Positions 17,652 through 27,001 of a stretch of 64,000 nt of DNA are shown in pieces; position 1 is the stretch's first letter, and each line of letters begins with the position of its first letter. The notes under the pieces were generated by a model. It worked only from the letters and a program-made list of their open reading frames with translations. It was not told where the DNA came from and did no database searches. Both the position numbers and the translations under genes were made by a program. The stretch lies in contig NZ_JABUAE010000001.1 of the NCBI RefSeq assembly GCF_013314535.1, forward strand, positions 372,001 to 436,000, given 5' to 3'. Source of the stretch: Bacillus sp. Xin1. GTDB taxonomy: Bacteria > Bacillota > Bacilli > Bacillales > Bacillaceae_G.

Positions 17652-18804
17652 CTTAAATCGTTTGAAGGAGAAATCACAATATCGACATGTAGTAGTAACT
17701 GAGCAAGCTGAAGAATCGTGGTTGATTAGGAACGGAATGCGTATGTTGAATTTAGCCTCGAATAACTATCTCGGTTTGGCAGGAGATAAACGATTAAAAG
17801 AAGCATCTACCGAAGCGACAATGCAATATGGAGCAGGAGCTACGGCGTCACGGCTTGTTGTAGGAAACTATTCATTATATGAAGAGGTCGAACAGAGTGT
17901 TTGTGACTGGAAAGAAACTGAAAAAGCAATCATTGTGAACAGTGGGTATTCAGCAAATGTAGGTGCAATCTCTTCTTTAGTAGGTCGTCACGACATTGTT
18001 TTTAGCGATAAGTTAAATCATGCTAGCATAGTCGATGGAATTATGCTCAGTGGTGCAGAACATAAAAGATACCGACATAATGATTTGGAACATTTGGAAA
18101 CATTACTGCGAGCAGCGCCTTCTGCAAAGCGGAAGTTGATCGTTACAGATACGGTTTTCAGCATGGATGGAGATGTTGTTCATTTAAAAGAGTTGATTAT
18201 GCTGAAAGAAAAGTATGAAGCTTTATTGATGATTGATGAAGCGCATGCAAGCGGAATATATGGCAGGCATGGTGCAGGCTTAGCTCACATCGAACAAGGG
18301 CTTTCTCAGAAAATTGACATTCATATGGGAACGTTTAGTAAAGCGTTAGGATGTTATGGAGCTTATTTAGCAGGCGATGCGATTTGCATGGATTATATGA
18401 AAAATACGATGAGAAGTTTCATTTTCACAACAGCATTGCCACCAGGGACGCTCGGTGCAATGAAACGTGCAATTGAAATTGTGAAGGAAGATGCGGGAAG
18501 ACGACAGCGGCTCTTAGAAAATGGAATGTATTTCCGTAATACTTTAGAGGAAGCGGGTTTTCATATTGGTGATAGTACAACGCATATTGTTCCAGTTATT
18601 ACAAAATCAAATGAAGTGGTGATGCGTTTTAGCGAAAAGTTGCAGGAAGCGGGAATTGCTGCAATTGCTATCAGACCACCAACGGTTCCACATAATAGTT
18701 CGCGAATTCGATTTGCAGTTACGTCTGAACATACAAAAACTGACTTGCAATGGGCTACTAGGCAGATCATTCGAATTGGAAAAGAGGAGGGGGTCTTGAG
18801 ATGA
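17617..18804 (+). CDS. bioF: 8-amino-7-oxononanoate synthase
   Basis: A 395-aa alpha-oxoamine synthase joining pimeloyl-ACP and alanine. The motif [10 protein letters not shown] (PLP aspartate) is near residue 207, and the PLP lysine lies in [12 protein letters not shown] near residue 240. It overlaps bioD by 35 bp and bioH by four bases. Length and motifs are normal. The paralogue Kbl is excluded by the surrounding biotin genes. Confidence 0.94.
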   Translation: MDQTWDLHFHSSLNRLKEKSQYRHVVVTEQAEESWLIRNGMRMLNLASNNYLGLAGDKRLKEASTEATMQYGAGATASRLVVGNYSLYEEVEQSVCDWKETEKAIIVNSGYSANVGAISSLVGRHDIVFSDKLNHASIVDGIMLSGAEHKRYRHNDLEHLETLLRAAPSAKRKLIVTDTVFSMDGDVVHLKELIMLKEKYEALLMIDEAHASGIYGRHGAGLAHIEQGLSQKIDIHMGTFSKALGCYGAYLAGDAICMDYMKNTMRSFIFTTALPPGTLGAMKRAIEIVKEDAGRRQRLLENGMYFRNTLEEAGFHIGDSTTHIVPVITKSNEVVMRFSEKLQEAGIAAIAIRPPTVPHNSSRIRFAVTSEHTKTDLQWATRQIIRIGKEEGVLR

Positions 18805-19541
18805 AACAGCCCGAGCTTATTTTTATTCCCGGATGGGGGATGGAAAAACAAGTATGGGATTCATTACTTCCATATTTTCAAGAATATTCTGTCCAGTATG
18901 TTGAATGGCGTGGTGTAAAAGAACGTACTGATTTTGCAGGGCGTGTGGAAGAAGCCGCACAAGGAAAAGATGTAATTTTGATTGGATGGTCACTCGGTAC
19001 ATTAGCCGCTCTTCAAGTGTGTGACAGGATACAAACAAAAGGATTGATTTTAATAGGTGGTACAGCAAAGTTTACAGTGGATGAAACTTATGAGTGTGGA
19101 TGGAAACTTCCTTTTGTAGAGCGGATGAAAAGAAGTTTGTTGAAACGAAAGGAAGATACATTGAAGCGCTTCTATAAAAGTATGTTTGCAAAACAGGAGA
19201 TAAAAGATAGTGAACAATTTGAAAGTATTGTAGCGCATTTTCAAGGTGATTCTATAGAATCTTTACAGCTCGGGCTTGATTATTTAATAGATATGGATAT
19301 GAGAAGTCAGTTAAAGCAGGTGAAGATGCCGATGTTACTTATTCATGGAGAACAGGATGCCATATGTCCACTATCTGCTGCTCGCTATATACAAGAAAAT
19401 ACGAATGGAGCGCTTAAAGTAATAAGTGGGGCTGGGCATGCGCTTTGTGTAACTAATTTTGAATATTGTGCAAATGAAATGATTCAGTTTATAGAGGGGA
19501 TACAAAATGATCAACAAAACGTTATTACAAAAACGATTTAA
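18801..19541 (+). CDS. bioH: Pimeloyl-ACP methyl ester esterase (BioH type)
   Basis: A 246-aa alpha/beta hydrolase. The nucleophile elbow GWSLGTLAA has the serine near residue 56, HGEQDAIC carries the acid and GAGHALC the histidine. Position between bioF and bioC argues that it removes the methyl group from pimeloyl-ACP methyl ester, completing the BioC-BioH pimelate route in place of the BioI/BioW routes of B. subtilis. It overlaps bioF by 4 bp and bioC by 35 bp. Confidence 0.88.
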   Translation: MKQPELIFIPGWGMEKQVWDSLLPYFQEYSVQYVEWRGVKERTDFAGRVEEAAQGKDVILIGWSLGTLAALQVCDRIQTKGLILIGGTAKFTVDETYECGWKLPFVERMKRSLLKRKEDTLKRFYKSMFAKQEIKDSEQFESIVAHFQGDSIESLQLGLDYLIDMDMRSQLKQVKMPMLLIHGEQDAICPLSAARYIQENTNGALKVISGAGHALCVTNFEYCANEMIQFIEGIQNDQQNVITKTI

Positions 19542-20364
19542 TGGGGCAGCTGTATCCTATGATCAATACGCAAGTGTACAAAAAAAGATGGCGCAACAAT
19601 TACTTTCTATAATGAAAAAACACTACCACAAAATGTCGTCCATCCGTATTTTGGAACTCGGATGTGGCACAGGTTATTTGACTGAGCAATTAGCCGTTTC
19701 TTTTCCAAATGCAGAAATTATAGCAATTGATTTTGCTGAAAGTATGATTGCTGTTGCTAAAACGAGAAATCACGTAGAATCTGTGACATTTAGATGTGAA
19801 GATATCGAACACCTTGCATTAAGTGAGTCATTTGATGTCATCATCTCAAGCGCAACATTTCAATGGCTAAATGATTTGCAAATAACGCTGAAAAACTTAT
19901 ATCGTTATTTGTTTGAAGGTGGTTTATTGTTATTTTCAACATTTGGGGAGCAAACGTTTCAAGAACTTCATACAGCATTTCAGATTGCTAAAGAAGAAAA
20001 AAATATACAAAGTAGTTCATCTGTTGGACAACGTTTTTTAATGAGAGAACAGTTGCAAGATGTATGTGAAAGTATAACAGGGGATGTTGATGTTTCTGAA
20101 ACATGTTACATAGAGAAATTTGCTACAGTTCGGGAGTTTCTACAATCCATTCGGAAGGTGGGAGCAACGAATAGTAATGCAGAGTCTTATTGTCAAAGCC
20201 CTTCTATCTTTCGAGCCATGCTTCGCATATACGAAAGAGATTTCACGGAAGAAGGGCAAATTGTAACAACGTACCATGCTTTATTTGCGTATATTGAAAA
20301 AGAGGGGAAGAGAAGAAATGAAACAAGTACAAACAAAAACAGATTGGAAGAAAATTGCATCTGA
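19507..20364 (+). CDS. bioC: Malonyl-ACP O-methyltransferase
   Basis: A 285-aa SAM-dependent methyltransferase; motif I reads LELGCGTGYLTEQL near residue 50. It methylates malonyl-ACP so that fatty acid synthesis can build pimelate. It overlaps bioH by 35 bp and bioB by 47 bp. The family assignment follows from sequence; substrate from the operon. Confidence 0.92.
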   Translation: MINKTLLQKRFNGAAVSYDQYASVQKKMAQQLLSIMKKHYHKMSSIRILELGCGTGYLTEQLAVSFPNAEIIAIDFAESMIAVAKTRNHVESVTFRCEDIEHLALSESFDVIISSATFQWLNDLQITLKNLYRYLFEGGLLLFSTFGEQTFQELHTAFQIAKEEKNIQSSSSVGQRFLMREQLQDVCESITGDVDVSETCYIEKFATVREFLQSIRKVGATNSNAESYCQSPSIFRAMLRIYERDFTEEGQIVTTYHALFAYIEKEGKRRNETSTNKNRLEENCI

Positions 20365-21316
20365 AGTAGTAGAGGGCAGAAGTATAACGAAAGAAGAAGC
20401 TGTAGCAATTTTAGAAGCTGACGATACAGAAGTATTGGAAATTATGAACGCAGCTTATATCATTCGTCATCATTACTTTGGTAAAAAAGTGAAATTAAAT
20501 ATGATTATTAATACGAAATCTGGATTATGTCCAGAAGATTGCGGATATTGCTCACAGTCTATCGTTTCAGAAGCACCAATCGATAAGTATGCATGGTTAA
20601 CACAAGAAAAAATCGTAGCGGGAGCTCACGAAGCAATTCGCCGTAAAGCAGGTACATACTGCATTGTTGCATCTGGCCGTCGTCCGACGGATAAAGAAGT
20701 AAATCATGTTATTGGTGCAGTGAAAGAAATTCGGGAAACAACAGATTTGAAAATTTGTTGTTGCTTAGGATTTTTAAATGAAGATCAAGCAGGGCGCTTA
20801 GCAGAAGCGGGTGTTCACCGTTATAACCATAACTTAAATACACATGCAAATAATTACGATAGCATTTGTTCAACACATACGTATGATGATCGCGTAGATA
20901 CAGTGGAAAAAGCAAAGCAAGCAGGGATTTCTCCTTGTTCTGGTGCGATTTTCGGTATGGGGGAAACGAAAGAACAGCGAGTTGAAATTGCGCTTGAATT
21001 AAAACGTATAGATGCTGACTCTATTCCATGTAACTTCCTTGTAGCTGTAAAAGGGACACCGCTTGAAGGACAGAAGGAATTAACACCGGTAGAATGTTTA
21101 AAAGTACTAGCGATGATGCGTTTTGTGAATCCATCAAAAGAAATCCGTATTTCCGGTGGTCGCGAAATTAATTTACGCTCTGTACAGCCAATTGGCTTAT
21201 TTGCAGCAAATTCGATCTTCGTTGGTGATTATTTAACAACAGAAGGACAAGAGCCAACAGCTGACTGGGGTATGATTGAAGATTTAGGATTTGAAATAGA
21301 AGAATGTGCACTGTAA
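20318..21316 (+). CDS. bioB: Biotin synthase
   Basis: A 332-aa radical SAM enzyme that inserts sulfur into dethiobiotin. The cluster motif CPEDCGYCSQS (Cx3Cx2C) is near residue 69, and NHNLNTH and the C-terminal GGREINLR are family landmarks. ATG 20318 is chosen for the GAGGGGAAGAG before it; an in-frame ATG at 20276 lies deep in bioC without a site. It is the last gene of the operon and a terminator follows. Confidence 0.96.
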   Translation: MKQVQTKTDWKKIASEVVEGRSITKEEAVAILEADDTEVLEIMNAAYIIRHHYFGKKVKLNMIINTKSGLCPEDCGYCSQSIVSEAPIDKYAWLTQEKIVAGAHEAIRRKAGTYCIVASGRRPTDKEVNHVIGAVKEIRETTDLKICCCLGFLNEDQAGRLAEAGVHRYNHNLNTHANNYDSICSTHTYDDRVDTVEKAKQAGISPCSGAIFGMGETKEQRVEIALELKRIDADSIPCNFLVAVKGTPLEGQKELTPVECLKVLAMMRFVNPSKEIRISGGREINLRSVQPIGLFAANSIFVGDYLTTEGQEPTADWGMIEDLGFEIEECAL

Positions 21317-21323
21317 AGATCGA

Positions 21324-21351
21324 AAAGAAAGCTCCTTTTGGTGCTTTCTTT
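21324..21351 (+). terminator. Biotin operon terminator
   Basis: A 9-bp stem (21324-21332 with 21343-21351) with an inner CC/GG extension and a T-run follows bioB by 7 bp. Confidence 0.85.
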
Positions 21352-21435
21352 TTTTGTAAACAAAATGTAATGAAATACCTTCAAACCTTTAAAATAGTAG
21401 CTTTTTAGAAAAAAATAAATTGTGTGGACGAATTT

Positions 21436-21483
21436 TCCACCCAGTAATTGTACATAGTAAAAGTGTAATTTATCTTGGGTGGA
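21436..21483 (+). promoter_or_regulatory. Inverted repeat covering a ribosome binding site
   Basis: TCCACCCA (21436-21443) and TGGGTGGA (21476-21483) are perfect 8-bp complements 32 bases apart. The right arm runs into the GGAGG (21481-21485) of the next gene. If transcribed, the stem would partly hide that site; a protein operator is the alternative. Confidence 0.45.
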
Positions 21484-21492
21484 GGATCTGAC

Positions 21493-21813
21493 ATGCACAA
21501 ATATATACTAGCTATTATGACTTTTTTAATTTTAGTAAAGGCGATTAGTGCTGATCCAGTTAAGGCAGCTGAGAATCCAGAACAGAAAGAAATGCAGCAA
21601 AGAATTGAACAACATTTTCGAACAAAAGCTGAACATTTTGGAATTGAGACAGAGGGAAAAGACTTAAAGGAAGTACGGAAAGAACTTCATATTGTAGAGG
21701 AAGAAAAGAAGCGAGAAAATGTATGGAAAACCGCTCAAAACCTTCGTATTAAAACAGAAGGAAAAACGATGGAGGAATTGATAAAAGATGTGCGAAAAAA
21801 AGTGAGGAAATAA
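21493..21813 (+). CDS. Small secreted protein with EGK repeats, paralogue of 15057-15413
   Basis: A 106-aa protein with a signal peptide (cut near VKA-AENPEQ, about residue 20) and a Lys/Glu-rich mature chain. Two repeats, FGIETEGKDLKEVRKEL and LRIKTEGKTMEELIKDV, match those of the protein encoded at 15057-15413. Function is unknown; the pairing around bioADFHCB is notable. ATG 21493 is preceded by GGAGG; an in-frame ATG at 21475 has no site. A possible stem includes its ribosome site. Confidence 0.75.
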   Translation: MHKYILAIMTFLILVKAISADPVKAAENPEQKEMQQRIEQHFRTKAEHFGIETEGKDLKEVRKELHIVEEEKKRENVWKTAQNLRIKTEGKTMEELIKDVRKKVRK

Positions 21814-21835
21814 AAAAGAGGCCGAAGCCTCTTTT

Positions 21836-22297
21836 TTATGCCCATTGTTTTGATAAATGAGCCATTTCAATTGCAGCAACTGCCGATTCATATCCTTTGT
21901 TACCAGCCTTTGTACCCGCGCGTTCAATGGCTTGTTCAATTGTTTCAGTTGTTAATACGCCGAAAATAACTGGGATGTCTGTTTGTAGTGATAAAGAGGC
22001 AACGCCTTTTGCAACTTCATTACAAACGTAATCATAATGAGTTGTTGCACCACGAATGACTGTTCCTAGTGTAATGACAGCATCGTATTTACCGCTACTA
22101 GCCATTTTTTTTGCGATTAATGGGATTTCAAATGCACCTGGAACCCATGCGACATCAATATCGTTTTCTTCTACCCCATGGCGCTTTAACCCGTCTAATG
22201 CACCGCCTAATAGTTTGCTTGTAATAAATTCATTAAAACGTCCAACAACAACGCCAACTTTTAATCCTGTACCAACTAAATGACCTTCGAATACCAT
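21836..22297 (-). CDS. ribH: 6,7-dimethyl-8-ribityllumazine synthase
   Basis: A 153-aa protein forming the lumazine synthase capsid, which condenses the pyrimidine diamine with dihydroxybutanone phosphate. The substrate segments GRFNEFIT and WVPGAFEIP and the catalytic-histidine segment near GATTHYDYV are all present. It is the last gene of ribD-ribE-ribBA-ribH on the minus strand, 22 bp after ribBA, under the FMN riboswitch at 25575-25716. Confidence 0.96.
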   Translation of the reverse strand: MVFEGHLVGTGLKVGVVVGRFNEFITSKLLGGALDGLKRHGVEENDIDVAWVPGAFEIPLIAKKMASSGKYDAVITLGTVIRGATTHYDYVCNEVAKGVASLSLQTDIPVIFGVLTTETIEQAIERAGTKAGNKGYESAVAAIEMAHLSKQWA

Positions 22298-22319
22298 ATT
22301 TTATCTCTCCCTTTATATA

Positions 22320-23513
22320 TTATAAACTTAGTAAGTGACCCAATTTTTCTAATTTTGTTTGTAAATATGCTTTATTTTCTTCTTTTGTTGGCATTTGCAA
22401 TGGTACGCGTTCGACAACTTCTAAATCATACCCTTGCAAGCCGGTGATTTTTCTTGGATTATTTGTTAATAATCGTAGTTGTTGTAAACCTAAATCCTTT
22501 AAAATTTGTGCGCCAATACCGTAATCGCGAAGATCTGCTGGAAAGCCTAATTTTTCATTTGCTTCCACAGTATCGAATCCTTCTTCTTGTAACTTGTATG
22601 CACGAAGTTTATTAAGCAATCCAATGCCGCGACCTTCCTGTCTCATATAAAGAAGAACACCTTTTCCTTCGCGTTCAATTTGCGCAAGAGCAGTATGAAG
22701 CTGTGGACCGCAGTCGCAGCGGCATGAACCGAAAACATCGCCAGTTAAGCATTCTGAATGAACACGAACGAGAACCGGTTCATCAGTAGAGATGTCTCCT
22801 TTTACGAGAGCGATGTGTTCTTTTTGATCAAGCGAGTTGGAATAACCAATTGCATGAAATGTACCGAAGTCTGTCGGCAATGTAATTTCAATTTCTCTTG
22901 TTACGAGTGTTTCATGATGGCGACGATAAGCAATTAAATCTTCAATCGTAATCATTTTTATATCAAATTGTTCTGCCACTTGTACTAAATCAGGAACACG
23001 TGCCATCGTGCCGTCTTCTTTTATAATTTCACAAATGACTCCTGCTGGTTCTGCACCGCATAATTTTGCTAAATCAACCGCTGCTTCTGTATGGCCAGCG
23101 CGGCGCAGAACGCCGCCTTCTTTCGCAATTAAAGGGAAGATATGGCCTGGGCGATTAAAATCTGTACTTTTTGATGCTGGATTTAATAACTCGCGTACGG
23201 TTGTCGCACGTTCGTAAGCGCTAATACCTGTTGTTGTAGAAATGTGGTCGATACTTACTGTGAACGCAGTATGATGAGAATCTGTATTATGAGAAACCAT
23301 AGGTTCTAGCTGTAAGCGGTCTGCATATTGCTCTATAATCGGTACACAAACAAGACCACGGCCATGTGTAATCATAAAATTAATTGTTTCAGGTGTAATG
23401 TTCTCTGCTAAAGCGATGAAATCTCCTTCGTTTTCACGGCTTTCATCATCACATACAATAATGACTTTTCCTTGTTTTAAATCTTCTAGTGCTTCTTCAA
23501 TACGATGAAACAT
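22320..23513 (-). CDS. ribBA: Bifunctional DHBP synthase / GTP cyclohydrolase II
   Basis: A 397-aa fusion. The N-terminal half makes 3,4-dihydroxy-2-butanone 4-phosphate ([11 protein letters not shown] acidic loop; [18 protein letters not shown]). The C-terminal half opens GTP and carries the zinc cysteines in [17 protein letters not shown]. Both catalytic regions look complete. It lies 12 bp after ribE and is the third gene of the riboflavin operon. In B. subtilis this gene is called ribA (ribBA). Confidence 0.96.
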   Translation of the reverse strand: MFHRIEEALEDLKQGKVIIVCDDESRENEGDFIALAENITPETINFMITHGRGLVCVPIIEQYADRLQLEPMVSHNTDSHHTAFTVSIDHISTTTGISAYERATTVRELLNPASKSTDFNRPGHIFPLIAKEGGVLRRAGHTEAAVDLAKLCGAEPAGVICEIIKEDGTMARVPDLVQVAEQFDIKMITIEDLIAYRRHHETLVTREIEITLPTDFGTFHAIGYSNSLDQKEHIALVKGDISTDEPVLVRVHSECLTGDVFGSCRCDCGPQLHTALAQIEREGKGVLLYMRQEGRGIGLLNKLRAYKLQEEGFDTVEANEKLGFPADLRDYGIGAQILKDLGLQQLRLLTNNPRKITGLQGYDLEVVERVPLQMPTKEENKAYLQTKLEKLGHLLSL

Positions 23514-23525
23514 TGTGCTTCCCCC

Positions 23526-24170
23526 TTATAGAAATCCATTTTCTTGTAAAAAGCTTTCTGTAACTGAATTGCTCTGTTTCGCGGGCTTTGAAATAAAACG
23601 CTCAATATATTTTCCAATCATGTCACATTCAATGTTCACGATGTCTCCAGCTACTTTTTCACCGATAATAGATTCGCTTACAGTGTGCGGAATGAGTGAA
23701 ATGGTAATGGAAGATTCATCTATATCAAATATCGTTAAGCTTGTTCCATCAATAGATACTGATCCTTTGTGTAAACAATAACGGAGCAAATTATTTGGAA
23801 TTTCAATTTTGTAATATATCGCATTATAGTGCTGTTTTTTACTTACAATGGTTCCAATTCCATCAATATGTCCTGTGACGAAATGTCCACCAAAGCGCCC
23901 ATTTGCAGCCATTGCCCGTTCTAGATTTACTTTAGAACGGTTGCCAAGTATACGTAGTGATGTTGCTCGCATCGTTTCAGGCATGGCATCAACAGTAAAG
24001 GAAGACGCTGTAAAAGAAGTAACAGTTAAACAAATTCCATTTACAGCAATACTGTCTCCTAGCTTTACGTCTGATAAGATTGTATTTGCTGTAATTGTCA
24101 GCTTCATTGCTTCTCCGCTTTGCCTTATATTCGAAACAGTTCCAAGCTCTTCTACAATTCCTGTAAACAT
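23526..24170 (-). CDS. ribE: Riboflavin synthase, alpha subunit
   Basis: A 214-aa protein of two homologous beta-barrel lumazine-binding domains. It begins MFTGIVEELG, and a second barrel starts near residue 98 with HFVTGHIDGIG, as expected for the duplicated family. It dismutates two lumazines to riboflavin. Its start overlaps the ribD end by 19 bp, so translation is coupled. Confidence 0.95.
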   Translation of the reverse strand: MFTGIVEELGTVSNIRQSGEAMKLTITANTILSDVKLGDSIAVNGICLTVTSFTASSFTVDAMPETMRATSLRILGNRSKVNLERAMAANGRFGGHFVTGHIDGIGTIVSKKQHYNAIYYKIEIPNNLLRYCLHKGSVSIDGTSLTIFDIDESSITISLIPHTVSESIIGEKVAGDIVNIECDMIGKYIERFISKPAKQSNSVTESFLQENGFL

Positions 24171-25264
24171 GCAGGCACCTCATTTCGCACTGTAGCGACG
24201 ATTTTTATATCATCGCCAATTTGTTTCATCTCTTGAATTTGCAAGGAAAGTGCATCTTGCAGCTTGTTAAAGCCGGTGCCACCAAACATAGTTGGGGCAT
24301 CTTTTCCACCAATTAATTTAGGGCTTATATAAGTTACAATTTCATTAAAACACTTTGTTTTTAAAAAGCTCGCGTGTATCGATTGTCCTCCTTCAACAAA
24401 GAGTGAAAGAATTTGTTTCTCACCGAGAAGGAGGAGAAGATCGCGTATTTCAATTTGGCTCGTCTGCATTTGAAGTACAGATGTTCCTTGAGATTCATAT
24501 CTTGCTATTTGTTCTTTCTGTACATCTTTTCCAACAATAATCCATGTTGGTGCGATCCCGTCTGTAATGACACGAGAGGAAAGTGGCATTCGTAAATGTG
24601 TATCTAAAATGATTCGAATCGGATGCTTGCCACCGTTTGGAAGACGTGTTGTTAAAGATGGGTCATCAGCTATAACAGTATTCACTCCGACAAGGATGGC
24701 ATCGTGCGTATGACGATATTGGTGAACATCCCCGCGAGCATCTTCACCTGTAATCCACTTGCTTTCTCCAGTAGAAGTTGCTATTTTTCCATCTAAACTC
24801 ATTGCAGTTTTTATTGTTACAAACGGCTGTTTCGTTTTCATGTAATGGAAAAAATATCGGTTTAATTGGATAGCTTCTTTTTCGAGAATGCCAGTAGTTA
24901 CATGAATACCTGCTTTTTGCAAACGTTTTGCACCGTTACCTGAAACAAGCGGATTACAATCAAGGGTAGCGATTACAACATGTTTCACCTCTTTTTGAAT
25001 GAGTAAGTCGCAGCACGGTGGCGTTTTTCCGAAATGGCTACATGGTTCTAGTGTCACGTATACAGTGGATCCTTTTGCTTTTTCGCCAGCCATACGAAGG
25101 GCATGGACTTCAGCATGTTCTTCACCTGCGCGTAGATGCGCTCCCATTCCTACGATGTTTCCATCCTTTACAACAACAGCACCGACCATTGGATTTGGAC
25201 TTGTTTGCCCTGTAGCACTTTTGGCTAACTGTAAGGCAATCTTCATATATTCTTGATCAGTCAT
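24152..25264 (-). CDS. ribD: Bifunctional deaminase/reductase of riboflavin synthesis
   Basis: A 370-aa fusion. The N-terminal deaminase has the zinc motifs HAEVHAL and PCSHFGKTPPC; the C-terminal reductase begins near residue 150 with KTAMSLDGKIAT. It is the first structural gene after the FMN riboswitch terminator. I choose ATG 25264, which has GGAGAGGTG upstream; a GTG codon at 25273 lies inside that site. Confidence 0.95.
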   Translation of the reverse strand: MTDQEYMKIALQLAKSATGQTSPNPMVGAVVVKDGNIVGMGAHLRAGEEHAEVHALRMAGEKAKGSTVYVTLEPCSHFGKTPPCCDLLIQKEVKHVVIATLDCNPLVSGNGAKRLQKAGIHVTTGILEKEAIQLNRYFFHYMKTKQPFVTIKTAMSLDGKIATSTGESKWITGEDARGDVHQYRHTHDAILVGVNTVIADDPSLTTRLPNGGKHPIRIILDTHLRMPLSSRVITDGIAPTWIIVGKDVQKEQIARYESQGTSVLQMQTSQIEIRDLLLLLGEKQILSLFVEGGQSIHASFLKTKCFNEIVTYISPKLIGGKDAPTMFGGTGFNKLQDALSLQIQEMKQIGDDIKIVATVRNEVPACLQEL

Positions 25265-25293
25265 TCTTTTCACCTCTCCTAAGAAAAATCAAA

Positions 25294-25325
25294 AAACCCC
25301 AAGGATAATAGTATCCTTGGGGTTT
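25294..25325 (-). terminator. Riboswitch-controlled terminator ahead of ribD
   Basis: A perfect 14-bp stem (25325-25312 with 25307-25294) is followed on the minus strand by a U-run. It lies between the FMN aptamer and ribD, so it is probably the switched terminator. Confidence 0.85.
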
Positions 25326-25574
25326 GGGAGACGTGATTTCTAGAAATATAGTTCGAATACGAGAGTATAGGAAAGAAACCTAACGATGATTGATATTTTT
25401 GCACGAGAAAAAAGCCTAGCAAACTATCAATTTTTTATACGCTAGTCGTATCTTTTTATTTTAGCATAGGAAAATAGGTATATGAAATAAAACATATACA
25501 CTGATTCAAAACGAATCAGTAAAAATGTGTACGCCAAAATAAAAGTGTATTCGTTATATAAGTACTAGAAAACA

Positions 25575-25716
25575 TATCCTTCTCCCATCCAGACTATACT
25601 GTCGGCCCTAGAATTTCACTAGATCCACCGTTTCTAAGCTTAGAAACGGGTCACGGACTTAGAAGTGTGCACTTCATCACCGCCGGTTGGGAATTTCACC
25701 CGACCCCGAAGGATGT
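25575..25716 (-). promoter_or_regulatory. FMN riboswitch (RFN element)
   Basis: On the minus strand the element opens with CATCCTTCGGGGTCGGGTG and closes with GTCTGGATGGGAGAAGGAT, with the conserved CCGGCGGTGAT and GGGCCGACAGTATAGTC between them. These are the RFN family blocks in order. FMN binding would favour the terminator at 25294-25325 and shut off ribDE-ribBA-ribH. The region 25326-25574 between aptamer and terminator holds expression-platform sequence; no gene is seen. Confidence 0.97.
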
Positions 25717-25727
25717 TGTTTGCTCAC

Positions 25728-25733
25728 ATTATA
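25728..25733 (-). promoter_or_regulatory. -10 element of the riboflavin operon
   Basis: On the minus strand TATAAT lies just upstream of the aptamer and is preceded by TGC, an extended -10. No good -35 is seen at 17 bp. Confidence 0.55.
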
Positions 25734-25810
25734 GCACAAAAAAGAAAAAAGGATAGTAAAAAATATTCGAATGTGAAGAATTGTATGAAAATGAAGGGGA
25801 GAATAAATTT

Positions 25811-25819
25811 TGTTATACT
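25811..25819 (+). promoter_or_regulatory. Extended -10 promoter of crcB genes
   Basis: TG-T-TATACT at 25811-25819 is about 45 bp before the first crcB start. No fluoride riboswitch was recognised between it and the gene. Confidence 0.4.
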
Positions 25820-25862
25820 AGTATGGGAAAGATTTCAGTATAGACATAAATGAGGTGGAGAT

Positions 25863-26267
25863 ATGAAATATATTGCAGTGGGAATCGGTGGTATCGTGGG
25901 AGCTTTAGTGCGGTATGGATTAGAGCAATGGATTGGTACTCCTTCAGTCGACGCTTTTCCGCTGGCAACATGGTTAGCGAATATGATTGGTAGTTTTTTA
26001 TTGGCATTTTTAACGATGTATTTCTTTCGTATGAAACAAGTTTCACAAGTGGTAATGAATAGCGTTGGAATAGGAATAATTGGCTCTTTTACTACTTTCT
26101 CAACATTTAGCATAGAGACATTGAAACTAATGCAACACGAAGCATTCTTTATGGCGTTTTATTATGTAAGTACGAGTATAGTCGGAGGATTGCTCTTATC
26201 TTTATTTGGATTTTACCTTGGAAATGCATTATATGAAAAAAGCGTGAAGAAAGAAGGAGCACGATGA
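25863..26267 (+). CDS. crcB1: Fluoride channel CrcB/Fluc, subunit 1
   Basis: A 134-aa membrane protein with four hydrophobic segments. The family motif GxxGAxxRY is near the start (GGIVGALVRYG), WLANMIGSFLLAF is mid-protein, and GSFTTFSTFS carries the conserved Thr/Phe/Ser track of the fluoride pore. Two tandem crcB genes in Firmicutes usually form a heterodimeric channel. GAGGTGGAG precedes ATG 25863. It overlaps the next gene by four bases. Confidence 0.93.
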   Translation: MKYIAVGIGGIVGALVRYGLEQWIGTPSVDAFPLATWLANMIGSFLLAFLTMYFFRMKQVSQVVMNSVGIGIIGSFTTFSTFSIETLKLMQHEAFFMAFYYVSTSIVGGLLLSLFGFYLGNALYEKSVKKEGAR

Positions 26268-26617
26268 ATATTTTGCTTGTAGGAATTGGTGGTTTTTTCG
26301 GAACTATTGCTAGATTTTCTATTAGTAGTGCAATAAAAGAAAAGTACGGAAGTTTATTTCCATATGAAACATTATTTGTAAATATAGTAGGCTCATTCTT
26401 ATTAGGTCTATTGTATGGAGTTGATGTGAATAGTACGTGGTTATTATTATGTGGAACAGGTTTTATGGGGGCATTTACGACATTTTCAACATGTAAGCTT
26501 GAAATTGTTCAATTGATACATAAACGTGAGGGACAAAAGGCGCTATTATATTTAGTAATGAGTTATATGCTAGGTATTTTTTCTGCACTGATAGGTTTTT
26601 ATATAGGACATTTATAA
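26264..26617 (+). CDS. crcB2: Fluoride channel CrcB/Fluc, subunit 2
   Basis: A 117-aa four-segment membrane protein, paralogous to the preceding one. GGFFGTIARFS, NIVGSFLLG and GAFTTFSTCKLE match the CrcB pattern. It is translationally coupled through an ATGA overlap, which fits a two-subunit channel with opposed topology. Confidence 0.93.
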   Translation: MNILLVGIGGFFGTIARFSISSAIKEKYGSLFPYETLFVNIVGSFLLGLLYGVDVNSTWLLLCGTGFMGAFTTFSTCKLEIVQLIHKREGQKALLYLVMSYMLGIFSALIGFYIGHL

Positions 26618-26648
26618 GAAGCATGCACAAATCATTGTGCGTGCTTCT
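26617..26648. terminator. Hairpin between crcB2 and the CDGSH gene
   Basis: A 14-bp stem with one mismatch (26617-26630 with 26635-26648) and a 4-nt loop lies between convergent genes. The T-run is weak. Confidence 0.6.
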
Positions 26649-26655
26649 CGTATTA

Positions 26656-26862
26656 TTATTCTTCCTTTGGTGCTCGAACGATAGATTCGAATTTTCCCTT
26701 ATGCGAAGCATCGCAATAAGGCATGTTTTTTGATAACCCACAGCGACATAAAGAAAATGCAGGTTTTGCCGGGAAAGCATTCCCTTGTGAGTCGATTAGT
26801 TCCACATCCCCTGTAATGCGAAACGAACCATTATCATTCACTTTAATTTGTACTTTAGCCAA
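26656..26862 (-). CDS. CDGSH-type iron-sulfur protein
   Basis: A 68-aa protein with a single iron-sulfur finger, CRCGLSKNMPYCDASH near residues 39-54. It has the C-x-C-x(8)-C-x(3)-H ligand spacing of the CDGSH family, reading CDASH here. Such proteins hold a labile 2Fe-2S cluster; the bacterial role is unclear. I start it at TTG 26862 (TTG-GCT-AAA), because GGAGGG lies six bases upstream and the family begins MAKVQIK-like; a longer frame to 26922 has no site. Confidence 0.82.
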   Translation of the reverse strand: MAKVQIKVNDNGSFRITGDVELIDSQGNAFPAKPAFSLCRCGLSKNMPYCDASHKGKFESIVRAPKEE

Positions 26863-26936
26863 CGGTATCCCTCCTTCCAAAACGCTTATGTTCATCATAT
26901 AATTACAGGAAGTGCTTGACAATAAAAAACAGTACT

Positions 26937-26965
26937 TTGTATGTAGAAGAAGAGAGTGTTATAAT
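26937..26965 (+). promoter_or_regulatory. Sigma-A promoter of yqkC
   Basis: TTGTAT (26937-26942) and TATAAT (26960-26965) are 17 bp apart, about 35 bp before the yqkC start. Confidence 0.6.
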
Positions 26966-27001
26966 AACGTTTATAGTTGACATATAGTAAGGTGACGAAA
27001 C

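Noticed and set aside
25741-25862. Fluoride (crcB) riboswitch before the crcB pair
   Set aside because: None of the conserved blocks of that aptamer could be found; only an extended -10 promoter is visible.
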